Positions 10,201-18,500 of a stretch of 64,000 nt of DNA are shown one piece after another. Both the position numbers and the translations under genes were made by a program. Below the pieces are notes generated by a model that worked only from the letters and a program-made list of their open reading frames with translations, was not told the origin of the DNA and did not search any database. The first letter of the stretch is position 1. The number at the start of each line of letters is the position of its first letter. The stretch is taken from positions 8,494,001 through 8,558,000 of the forward strand of contig OY969623.1 of assembly GCA_963701675.1 (NCBI GenBank), in the 5' to 3' direction. The DNA is from G963701675 sp963701675. Lineage in GTDB: Bacteria > Planctomycetota > Planctomycetia > Gemmatales > Gemmataceae.

Positions 10201-11023
10201 CAAGAATTCGAGACTTACACGTTTCCGATGGGGACTTACGCCGCCTTGGCCGACCACAGCTACACGTATCCTCATCACGCCGTGTTCTCGACCGAATTCT
10301 TGCGCGAACATTTCCGGCAGCATCGCTTGGGTTGCTTCGCCCATGATCCAAGCGATGGCGAGCGGAACTCGATGGCGTTTGCCAACGCGATCACCGCCGT
10401 GGGTAACGTGACCGCATCGGAATTGGCGGAGCGGCGCGTCAAGAAGTTGCTGTTCTACGCCAGGCCCGAAGCCCATGCGGCGCGGAACATGTTCGAGTTG
10501 GGCGTTGCCGGGCTGCGCCGCGCGGTCGCCGCCGGCTATTTCACGGGGCCGTGGGAGTTTCATGGTATCGGAACGGTGGCACGAGGCGGGCGCGTGCCGC
10601 TGGCCGGCGCTACGCTTCGATTGCTCCCGCGCCAAGATCAGGAAAGTTACCGCGAGGTGCCTTCGGCAGCACGACGTGGGCCTAAGTCTTATGTACACGC
10701 CGCATCCCAGCCTCGTGCCGGTTGAAATGGCATCGGCAGGCATGTTGACGGTCACGAATTCTTGCGGGATCAAAACTGCCGACCGATTGACATCCGTCGC
10801 CGGAAATCTCATCGTCGTGGAACCCACCGTGGAAGGTGTAGAGTCGGGGTTGCGTTTGGCGGCTGAGAGAGTGCAGGACTATGACGAACGTGCCCGCGCC
10901 GCGGCCGCCGTTAAGTGGAGCACCAATTGGCAAGAAGCGTTCAACCAGGAATTCATGGCCACGATCAATGCGTTCCTCGCACGCAGCGCCGGCAAAGACG
11001 AAGGCCTTTCACGGGCAGCTTAG
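7246..11023 (+). CDS. Giant methyltransferase-GT2-GT4 glycan assembly protein (single frameshift near 10657)
   Basis: About 1258 residues once a one-base excess near 10657 is allowed for. Before it the frame ends in SYRE; after it the next frame continues CLRQHDVGLSLMYTPHPS, the expected GT4 donor-site region. Order: class I SAM methyltransferase of the Methyltransf_24 type (VELGTHNGVSY; LLHIDGFHTYE), a charged coiled coil (about 240-310), an unassigned domain, a GT2 domain (VCMTTYNP; ALSDHDDYW), and a GT4 domain of the WsaF rhamnosyltransferase type (NLLIPTIDFNYVFGGYI). I prefer ATG 7246 over the TTG at 7213. It probably adds and caps sugars on the exported glycan. It converges with the RgpF-like gene 3 bases away. 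Confidence 0.82.
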
Positions 11024-11026
11024 GCG

Positions 11027-11863
11027 TTACGCCGTTTGTCGTTGATCGACCGTGCTAGGCAGGCCGCGAATCTCGTACCCTTTTCCCGTCATCCAGAAAC
11101 TGAAGATGCGTTCGAGCGCGTGCGGCCGTTGCGGCGAGTTTTCGTCGTTGGGGTCGCCTGTCGGCAACTCCGCCGCCAATGCCAATGGGCTCTGAGCTCT
11201 GAACATGTCGAGGAATGGAGCGGCCCGCACCCAAAACATCGTCCCGGCCACGAACTGCGAGCGAACCATTTTCACATTCAATCGCCGGCAATACTCATCG
11301 ATCAGCGGTTTGTTGGACACGTAGGCGAGGTCGCCGATGTTGGCCTCGCTCCACACGAAATCCCAAGCACCTACCATGCCGAGGTACGGATCCATCATAA
11401 ACGCTCGGGCAATTTGTGCGGCACGTTCCGGCGAACCCAACATACTCTGTAGCAAACGCCGGCGCCAACTGTCCCCGTAACCTGCCTCTTGGCGCACCGA
11501 CTTCTTCGTATGCATCAAAATGAGCGTATCGTAGGTGCGTCCACTTTGAATCACCACGTCGAGCAGCCGAAGAAATCCGCCAATATCGCGCCCACGGTTC
11601 TCGGTGGCTTGAACATGCACGCCGGGAAAACGTCGGCGGATCGCTTTCGTGAGTCGATTGTTGCCGTCTTCGCCATCCACGAGATTGACATAAAGGTCGA
11701 ACGGCAACGGCCTCAGGTTCGCGATGAAGCCGGCCAGTTCATCCCAGAGATCGTGGTAGTAAACATGCACCAACACCGCCGTCCGCGTCTGGTAAGGATT
11801 GGGCGGCCGCAACAGGCAAATCGCCTTGTGACAGTACCGGTGCACGCGATGAGTAAATGTCAT
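11027..11863 (-). CDS. Rhamnan synthesis protein F (RgpF)-like protein
   Basis: A 278-residue protein of the RgpF family, found in streptococcal rhamnose-glucose polysaccharide loci and in bacterial O-antigen loci. Visible family segments are VLVHVYYHDLWDEL, the ENRGRDIGGFL block, LILMHTKKS, and the FVAGTMFWVRA block followed by the ALERIFSFW end. RgpF proteins are glycosyltransferase-like proteins needed for rhamnan backbone assembly. Here it faces the giant glycosyltransferase gene in convergent orientation. Together with rfbB and the WsaF-like domain it argues for a rhamnose-containing glycan. Confidence 0.85.
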   Translation of the reverse strand: MTFTHRVHRYCHKAICLLRPPNPYQTRTAVLVHVYYHDLWDELAGFIANLRPLPFDLYVNLVDGEDGNNRLTKAIRRRFPGVHVQATENRGRDIGGFLRLLDVVIQSGRTYDTLILMHTKKSVRQEAGYGDSWRRRLLQSMLGSPERAAQIARAFMMDPYLGMVGAWDFVWSEANIGDLAYVSNKPLIDEYCRRLNVKMVRSQFVAGTMFWVRAAPFLDMFRAQSPLALAAELPTGDPNDENSPQRPHALERIFSFWMTGKGYEIRGLPSTVDQRQTA

Positions 11864-12280
11864 CTCGCCTCGCGATAGGATGGGCTAAGCCGCGTTCGGT
11901 TCCGGTGAAATCGGCGGTGATGAATCGAGTGGCGGAGTCTACCGGCTTCAACAACCAAGATCAAGCGATGCAATGTGAAAGAAGTCCGTGGCCATTGGCT
12001 AGGAACTTGGCCACGTACGCGCCACGTCGCAAATGCTTTTCTCCAACAAGCTTACCGCCACGATGGCGGTCCGTGGCCACCTGGCCACTCCCGGCCATTG
12101 ATAAGGCTGGCGGGCAATCTTCGAACGGTAAAAAACCTTACCGTACAGTCGATCTGAGAATCTGGGTCGACCGATGGCATTTCGCTCAAGCTGCGGAATC
12201 TGCTGAATAAGCACATCATTCCGGACGATATAGAAATGTGCTGTTTGGCGAAGGTACGGGTATTGGCGGAGGATGGGGTT
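11864..12280. other. Intergenic region with short inverted repeats
   Basis: These 417 bases between divergent genes hold no convincing gene. An 8-bp inverted repeat CGTGGCCA/TGGCCACG lies at 11987-11994 and 12008-12015, and TCCGTGGCCA recurs about 85 bases on. A 7-bp hairpin ACGGTAA/TTACCGT with a 6-base loop is at 12125-12144. The region should contain the promoters for the RgpF-like gene and for the protein at 12281, but no clear -35/-10 pair was recognised. Confidence 0.5.
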
Positions 12281-13549
12281 ATGCGCTCACCGGGTTCGTC
12301 TTTGTTTTCGGCACTGGCCGTGATTCTGACCACTGTCCGCCTATGCGCAAATGAGCCTCCGCGACAACAGCCGGTCATGCCGCAATCTATCGTGACTGCG
12401 CCCGCGCGACAAGTGGTCCATTGGTATGCGGCCGGCACCCAGGAATCGAATTCACCGCCGCCGGTTGCGGAACCACCTCCGACTGCACCGCAGGGTACCG
12501 AAGCATTGCCTCAACCGACCGAAGCGCCGCGCTACGTCCAACCACTCGCAAATGGAGGCTGTTTCGATGCAGGACCCGGCGGGTGGGACTATGGGTATAG
12601 ATCGGTTGACACATATGAACGAATAGACGTAACCATCAAACCGAATTTCGGCTTTGCATTTCTGCGGCCTCGATGGTCAAACGATTACTTTCAGGGATTC
12701 GGGAATCCCGAGACTCTGGACTACGGCTTGGAGTTTGTGCCTGAGCTGCAGGTAAAGTTTGCGTTTCCCACGACGGCCGAATCAGGCCAACAGACGTCTA
12801 ATGATTTCATCATCGAGGGACGCCAGGTCAAGTTTACCGGTAACTCGACACAGAAGACGACTGCAGGTGATACAAGTACCGACTTCGCACTTTCAAACTC
12901 GATTACGATCAATTCGGTGGACCTTGCCTTTGTCCCGATCAAAGGTGAGGCCCCGACATTTGCGCTCGTGGGAACTCCACGCATAACTAGACCGGAGGGG
13001 TATGCCGGGATCGCGCTGCGCTACCTGGGCTTGGAGCAGGATTATGCATCGAGCGCTCGTTCTGGCGACGAGGTGACGGAACTTGAGGCGACTCAAAGCG
13101 TCGGTGGATTCGGACTCGGTGGGTACGCTGGGTTCAAGAGCGCACAAACCCTGACCACTAATTCCAGGTATAAGTTCGGATACTACGGTACGTTTCGCGG
13201 CACAGTTCTATACGGAAACAACGAGCGCGAAAGCACGTTTCGCGGCCCTGGAGAAACCGCGGTTACCACAACCATTTTGGAAAGCGAGTTCATTCCAGTG
13301 GGCGAAGCTGAATTAGGAATCACACTCGAGCAAGTGGAGGCCGATAGCGCACGCAGAATCAACTTTCGACTATCACTCTACGGAACGGCCTGGGGCAACG
13401 TCGCCCCAGTGTCCGCCGCGCCGACTGCGCCTACGACGCGTGACGGGAATTTCTTTATGGCTGGTGCCATGGTGTGGATTGAAGTCATCCTGGGCCCGAA
13501 ACCGGGTGGCCCCAAGGATGGTGACCCGGATCCGGAGTATATTTATTAG
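12281..13549 (+). CDS. Secreted, probably outer-membrane beta-rich protein
   Basis: The 422-residue protein starts at ATG 12281, chosen because GGAGGA lies 7 bases upstream and the following residues form a signal peptide (SLFSALAVILTTVRLCA, likely cut before NEPP). A Pro-rich linker (about 30-80) leads into a region rich in Gly, aromatic and alternating polar/hydrophobic residues, such as YAGIALRYLGLEQDY and YKFGYYGTFRGTVLYG. That pattern fits a beta-barrel and resembles the planctomycete BBP7/Lpg1974-like outer-membrane proteins, but the match is by style only. The C-terminus ends in an acidic, Pro/Gly-rich tail. A terminator-like hairpin follows at 13592. Confidence 0.7.
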   Translation: MRSPGSSLFSALAVILTTVRLCANEPPRQQPVMPQSIVTAPARQVVHWYAAGTQESNSPPPVAEPPPTAPQGTEALPQPTEAPRYVQPLANGGCFDAGPGGWDYGYRSVDTYERIDVTIKPNFGFAFLRPRWSNDYFQGFGNPETLDYGLEFVPELQVKFAFPTTAESGQQTSNDFIIEGRQVKFTGNSTQKTTAGDTSTDFALSNSITINSVDLAFVPIKGEAPTFALVGTPRITRPEGYAGIALRYLGLEQDYASSARSGDEVTELEATQSVGGFGLGGYAGFKSAQTLTTNSRYKFGYYGTFRGTVLYGNNERESTFRGPGETAVTTTILESEFIPVGEAELGITLEQVEADSARRINFRLSLYGTAWGNVAPVSAAPTAPTTRDGNFFMAGAMVWIEVILGPKPGGPKDGDPDPEYIY

Positions 13550-13591
13550 GCTGCTCCCGCACCTGGATGCGTGAGGTTCTTCAGAATGAAA

Positions 13592-13617
13592 AACGCGGCC
13601 CCCATGGAGGCCGCGTT
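13592..13617. terminator. Bidirectional terminator-like hairpin
   Basis: A perfect 9-bp stem AACGCGGCC/GGCCGCGTT closes an 8-base loop between two convergent genes. Short A-rich (left) and T-containing (right) flanks exist, but there is no long T tract, so strong Rho-independent termination is uncertain. Confidence 0.6.
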
Positions 13618-13629
13618 GCAATTTGGTCG

Positions 13630-14178
13630 TCATCGGCAACGTCGGTGATAGGTGCAGGCAAAACCTGGATCGGGGCACGGGCACGGTTGCTTGTACAGGC
13701 TATACTTGGTTTCGTCTAAACCGGTTTCGCAGGTGGCGACAGTCGTCGCCGTGCCAGATATCATCGATCCGTTCTGCGCTATGCCGGATACCTCCCATTC
13801 GCAGTTGTCGAAACGACTCACCACGCAAATCCAAAATACCACGTAACCGTTGCTCGGACATATGTAGAGGCGGTTAGGCGGAGCGTGCTTGCCGTACAGG
13901 GTATACTGATCTGGGTTTCTGTCATCGCGTTCGCACGTACTCACCGCTCTTTGCTGTATGTCGTTGGTCTCTTCCCATTTCCAGTATTGAACATCCCTGA
14001 CACGCTTCCAGTGCACCAGATGATACCCTTGCCGAGTACACTGCAGATCGTTGACCGGCGAACAGTAGATCGGTGCACCGCGACACCGGCTTCGACAGCG
14101 CCCGCGCGAGTCAGCTTCATTCACGGTTACGCCAATCAATGTTCCTATACTTAGAATTGCCGCAATCCAAGATCGCAT
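13630..14178 (-). CDS. Cysteine-rich secreted protein, tandem family copy 1
   Basis: 182 residues with an N-terminal signal peptide (MRSWIAAILSIGTLIGVTVN) followed by a basic Cys-rich stretch (RGRCRSRCRGAP). The body holds two related units of about 55 residues, each with a Cys-containing GY.vv.W start, a second Trp, a TCE or TCET element and a YSLY-like end: GYHLVHW ... STCE ... QYTLYGKH, then GYVVFW ... ATCET ... KYSLYKQPCPCP. I do not recognise the family. The cysteines suggest a disulfide-stabilised extracellular protein. GAGG lies upstream of the ATG. It is paralogous to the genes at 14231 and 14946 and is the most divergent at the C-terminus (YHRRCR). Confidence 0.75.
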   Translation of the reverse strand: MRSWIAAILSIGTLIGVTVNEADSRGRCRSRCRGAPIYCSPVNDLQCTRQGYHLVHWKRVRDVQYWKWEETNDIQQRAVSTCERDDRNPDQYTLYGKHAPPNRLYICPSNGYVVFWICVVSRFDNCEWEVSGIAQNGSMISGTATTVATCETGLDETKYSLYKQPCPCPDPGFACTYHRRCR

Positions 14179-14252
14179 TCTGCACCTCGGCTGACTTTCT
14201 CAAGAAAACAAGATCGTTCCACTACCCTGGCTAACGTGGCGGACATGGGCAT
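14096..14252. repeat. Duplicated segment, copy A (partner 14813-14967)
   Basis: This stretch covers the signal-peptide end of copy 1, its leader and the extreme 3' end of copy 2. It matches 14813-14967 over its whole length with scattered differences, for example CAGCGCCCGCGCG at 14096 and 14813, and CTAACGTGGCGGACA at 14231 and 14946. It shows that the paralogues arose by tandem duplication of gene plus flank. Confidence 0.75.
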
Positions 14253-14755
14253 ATGAATCGCTGGCAAGGACACGGCTTTTTATACAAACTGTAATCGGCT
14301 GGGTCGTCTGCCGTTTCGCAGGTAGCGACGTGATATGGTTCCCCTTCCGCGACTTGCTGCCATGTGCAACCCGCCCTCCAATCGCCGTCGCAGAACCAGT
14401 AGACTGCGGTTGAAGTCCCTGGACAACCGACTCCTGGACGGGGCGAATAAACGTTATACAAGCTATGCTGGTTGTCGGAAGTGCCCTTTTTTTCACACGT
14501 CCTAGCAAAGACTGTCTCGCCGGCCATCGCCCGTCGCCATTTCCACTTGTCCCCGTCTACGACGACGAGCGTCCATCGGATAACGTTGCAATCACCCGGA
14601 CATGTAAAGACAGCCTCCGGGCATACTTGAGGAGTCCTGCAATACACCGGTGCACAACGAAACCTAGTTCTGCACCGACCTCGCGCGTCGGTTTCGCTCA
14701 CCGTTATTCCGATCAAGGCACCGATGCTGAGAACTGACACGACCGAGAATCGCAT
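14231..14755 (-). CDS. Cysteine-rich secreted protein, tandem family copy 2
   Basis: 174 residues with a signal peptide (MRFSVVSVLSIGALIGITVS) and the family's basic Cys block (RGRCRTRFRCAPVYC). The two-unit layout is kept: CPGDCNVIRW ... WKW ... RTCEKK ... QHSLYNVY, then CPGTSTAVYW ... CTWQ ... ATCETADD ... YSLYKKPCPC. It ends in RFICPCPPR, shared with copy 3. GGAGG sits upstream of the start. No catalytic motif is visible. A role at the cell surface, for instance in the proteinaceous envelope, is possible but is only inference. Confidence 0.75.
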   Translation of the reverse strand: MRFSVVSVLSIGALIGITVSETDARGRCRTRFRCAPVYCRTPQVCPEAVFTCPGDCNVIRWTLVVVDGDKWKWRRAMAGETVFARTCEKKGTSDNQHSLYNVYSPRPGVGCPGTSTAVYWFCDGDWRAGCTWQQVAEGEPYHVATCETADDPADYSLYKKPCPCQRFICPCPPR

Positions 14756-14782
14756 TCCTACCTCCAGGTTTTGGGAGAGACA

Positions 14783-14893
14783 TCATTGGTAATTGGACGC
14801 AGCAGCCAGCTGCAGCGCCCGCGCGTCGTCTTCATTCACTGTTACGCCGACAATTGTTCCCATGCAAACCGTTGCCGCGATCTAAGATCGCAT
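14783..14893 (-). pseudogene. Decayed fourth copy of the Cys-rich family
   Basis: Reading left from 14893 gives MRS, a stop, then IAATVCMGTIVGVTVNEDDAR, which aligns with the signal peptide of copy 1 (MRSWIAAILSIGTLIGVTVN). The fourth codon TGG (Trp) has become TAG, and the upstream GGAGG/GAGG site reads GGTGG. Homology stops after about 26 codons, so the Cys-rich body is lost. The surrounding duplicated segment (14813-14967) confirms its origin. Confidence 0.75.
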
Positions 14894-14967
14894 TCAGAAC
14901 CACCGCTGACTTTCTCAAAAAAAGTAAGATCGTGCCATTACCCTGCTAACGTGGCGGACACGGGCAT
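14813..14967. repeat. Duplicated segment, copy B (partner 14096-14252)
   Basis: It carries the remnant start of the lost fourth copy, its former leader and the 3' end of copy 3, in the same order as copy A. The junctions suggest that the body of one paralogue was deleted between this segment and the start of copy 2. Confidence 0.7.
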
Positions 14968-15440
14968 ACACACTCACGGCAAGGGCAAAATTTCCCCCAC
15001 AAACTATACTTGGTTTCGTCTGTACCCATTTCACAGGTAGTAACACTGGTCTGCGTGGGGTGAGTCTTCCAGATGCAATTCCCGCGACGTTCTTCGCATA
15101 CCCAATACACGGTGTGGTAACCGGGCGGACAGCCGTTGGTTGGGTGCGGAGTGTGTTTTTTATACAAGCTATGTTGGGGTTCCGTACTGCCGATTGGTTC
15201 GCATGTTCTTGTCTGTGTTGAAGTGAGTGACCGCTGCCACATTAAGTACTGTCCGTCCGGAACACGCTTCCAGTAAACGACGTGATAGCCGGACGGGCAG
15301 CCGTTATCGACTACGGGTGGGCAATAGTAGCATGGTGCGCACCGACACCGGGCTCGACAGCGACCGCGCGAGTCGGCTTCCTTCGTCGTCACGCCAAGCA
15401 AGGTCCCGATGCTGAGAGTTGCCACAATCCATAATCGCAT
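14946..15440 (-). CDS. Cysteine-rich secreted protein, tandem family copy 3
   Basis: 164 residues, the shortest and most regular member. It has a signal peptide (MRLWIVATLSIGTLLGVTTK), the basic Cys block RGRCRARCRCAPCYYC, then unit 1 (CPSGYHVVYWKRV ... RTCEPIG ... QHSLYKKH) and unit 2 (CPPGYHTVYWVC ... NCIWK ... TTCEMGTDETKYSLW). It ends CPCRECVCPCPPR. The two units align well enough to indicate an internal duplication. GGAGG lies upstream of ATG 15440. This is the promoter-proximal gene of the leftward array; its function is unknown. Confidence 0.78.
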   Translation of the reverse strand: MRLWIVATLSIGTLLGVTTKEADSRGRCRARCRCAPCYYCPPVVDNGCPSGYHVVYWKRVPDGQYLMWQRSLTSTQTRTCEPIGSTEPQHSLYKKHTPHPTNGCPPGYHTVYWVCEERRGNCIWKTHPTQTSVTTCEMGTDETKYSLWGKFCPCRECVCPCPPR

Positions 15441-15567
15441 GCCGCACCTCCAGACTTACGGAGCAGAATAGCAGCCGATTATAACGCCGCCGTCTCGAAA
15501 GTCTATCTGGATTCTCCATTCTGCCTATTTTCCAAATATCCTTGGGTTATTGCACGCCGAATAATCG

Positions 15568-18500
15568 TCATCGTAGCGTCCGGACCACGCGGAAACCGAC
15601 GTCCCGGGATGGGTACGAAAGTGGTGTTTCCATAGTGGCGTAGGTGGTGATGCGGATGCGGCTGTTACCGTACGACCCCCCGCCGGCCGCACGAAGCCCG
15701 CGCCGCTGGACGTTCGGCTGATCTGGCGCCGCCGGGGTAATGGTGGCTGTCGGTTCGTGACATAGTTCCGCAACATTCCCCGACATGTCAAACAAACCGA
15801 GATCGTTAGGTTTGTAGCTACCAACCGGCGCACAAATGTCTTCAAAGGTGTTTGAGGAATTCCGGAGAAAGCGAGCGTATGTCTTAAGGAGATCGTCTTC
15901 AACTTGCCCGCACGACCAGGCAGTCGTCGTCCCCGCACGTGCCGCGCATTCCCGCTCCGGTTCGGTGGGCAGACGATAGCCAGTCCGCTTGGTGGACTCC
16001 GATCTTTCGCGCATGAGTCTTCCGCTTTCGTCAGACTCATAGCACCATTCGCATTCCGGAATGTTCTCCTCACGACTTAGCCAATTGCAATACGCCGCGG
16101 CATCGTGCCATGTGACTCTGCTTACCGGATGTTGCAGATCGTCATGAGGCATGAGCGCTCGATGGTCACGTCGAAACGCCAAATATTGGGCGAGTGTAGC
16201 TTCTTTACTGGCAATCGCGAACGAATAAGTGATCCGCTCGCGGCGTTCGGTGCCAGGCTTTTTGGGGGGCTCACCCATCAGAAATTCTTGAGGCCCGCGA
16301 ACGACAGTAAGCGTGTCTCCATGCCGATTCACGCTCCAATCGCGACTCGAAACGGGGTTTTGTTCAGCGACTTTGTTGTTGATGGCGTCCATTACAGCGC
16401 CCATTCCCCAACGACGCAGTACCCACGTAGTTGCGCCGTGGACGCCGGCATCTCTGTCGTGTTGATAGACATGAATCAAATCGGCGCAGAGCTGCTCGCG
16501 CTGGGATACTGGAAAGCGATCGACGTCCAGTTCGCCGAGCGCCAGGATAGCGGCGGCGCGGACATGCGAATCCTTCCCTACGTTGATTTGGTGATGCAGG
16601 ACGTCGGGCGCAATCAGAGTCCTTCCAATCCGGTCAATGACGTAACTTCGCAGAGTGGGGTCCTTCGCCATCATGAGTGATTGCCAGGCGCGTTCCTGTG
16701 GCCCTAGCTCCAGCGACGCCGCGAGGAGATTTGCACGGGTTTTGATGGATCCCGGCGTTGAATCGGGGATCGAGCGCTCCAATCTATTGTTAAGCAAGAG
16801 CGAGACATCCCTCGGCGTCGCCGAATATGCCTTGCAAAGGTCGACGATCGTGCGACGGTGGCGGTCTTCCCATACATCCTCCTCGAGGATGGCAACTAAA
16901 CCGGGAAGCAACCTTCCACCCACGGGGTTGAACGCGTCACTCCAGAGTGCTGGTTCGTAGGAAGCTTGCTTTACGAGTTTCCTGATGACGTCCTGCGGTA
17001 AGTCACCCCAGCGCACGTCGTTTGTTGCAAACCCCGCAAGCGCCGCCGCCGCCCGGAAGCGGCGCTCGATGTCGTTCTGCCCGTTCTCCACCTCACCCCA
17101 CAGTTTTTCGATATAGGGGTCCTTGTGCGGCTCGAGCATCGTCCGCACCGCGCCAAACGCTCGTGGTTCAACCTGGAATAGGGAGTCGTAAACGTAGTCG
17201 GCGTGTTCGCCCGGCGCGAGAAGCGCAATGCGCGTGTGCAGTTCGTCTTTACGATTTTGCCTATTCTGTGCGCTCGCCAGCTCCCGTCTTAACATTGGGT
17301 CGACCCAGCGACGGTAGCGCGACATATCTCGGACCTTATTGGGGACATTGTGCGTTTCGGCATCGAGTAGGTTGCGTACCAAAGATTCTGCTCGATTATG
17401 GCCGAACCACTCCATCGCGCCGAAACCGATGAGTCCGAACAATAGAAGCGCGACCAGGCCCCGCGTCAGGTAGTAGCGGTTGGCCTTTCGCATCATCTTC
17501 ACTTGCGGCGGCGTCCACGTGCGTGGCGTCGTGAATAGCCGCACGTTGGCCCACTCCCACAGGGCGGGCAGATTCCGATTTCGAGGTTTCGCGTTCCAAA
17601 GCGCGGCGCGTTCGGCCAGGCGCAGTTCGGCCCGGCCACGGCGTGACTTCACTTGATTCCGAGTAAGCCAATCTCGCAGTGACGGCACGAGATAATCGTG
17701 GGTGAGTTGATAGTAACGCTCGCGATCGCTATTCGGGAGGTTTTTGCCTTCCTCGGCGGCCAGGCCTTCGCGATCGGTCGGTGTGATGAGCCGTAATTCA
17801 CCAACAAGTATCTGCAACAGGGCGTCGAACATCTTCGGTTGCCCCGCGTAGTTAGACGCTGCCAGCAGGTCTTCGTACGTCCGCATGTTTCCTTTAATAT
17901 CGGTGCCGATCTCGGGCAACAGAGCTTTCAATACCGCCTGAGCCGCCTTTTGGTGCAGCCGATGCGGTGGCGGCGCCGTGGAGGCTATGAAGGTTTCTTC
18001 CAGAAATGTGTAGCCCACCCCATGCATGCCTCCCACGGCGTCTAACATGGCGGGGGTCCACGGCTTGCTCTTGAACATTTCCGCAAACAACGCCAGGCGG
18101 ACACAAACGATCTTTCCATTTTCCGCCAAACCGTCGATGGCGCGTTTGAGAAACTCCTTCTGTTCTTTCGTGGTCTCCTTGGAACTCTCCGGAAGTCTGT
18201 CCCAGGCACGTCCGAAAAGCGTGAGGACTTTCTTGGCATGACCGGTATCAAAGAGATCAATTGCGCGGCAGTTATCCCCCTCGACGAGGCGGATATCCAA
18301 TTCGTGCATGAACCGGGTGACGGCCATCCAAAAGTCATCCCGCACCAGCACCATGCACTGCACGCGGCCGCCGTCGCATTGCCGAAGTGCTTGTACGAGT
18401 TCGGCGTTTGGTTCCACACGGACGGAATGTAGCCATTGCTCGAACTGGTCGAGGATGATCAAGACCTTCTTCGATTCAGAGGTCCCTTCGGTCACGGCGT

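Noticed and set aside
9394..10827. Open frame of 477 codons on the minus strand opposite the giant glycosyltransferase
   Set aside because: It lies wholly antisense to well-recognised GT2/GT4 sequence, has no family motif and arises from codon bias in GC-rich DNA.
11999..12214. 71-codon minus-strand frame upstream of the RgpF-like gene
   Set aside because: No ribosome site, and the region is built of short inverted repeats; not convincing as a gene.
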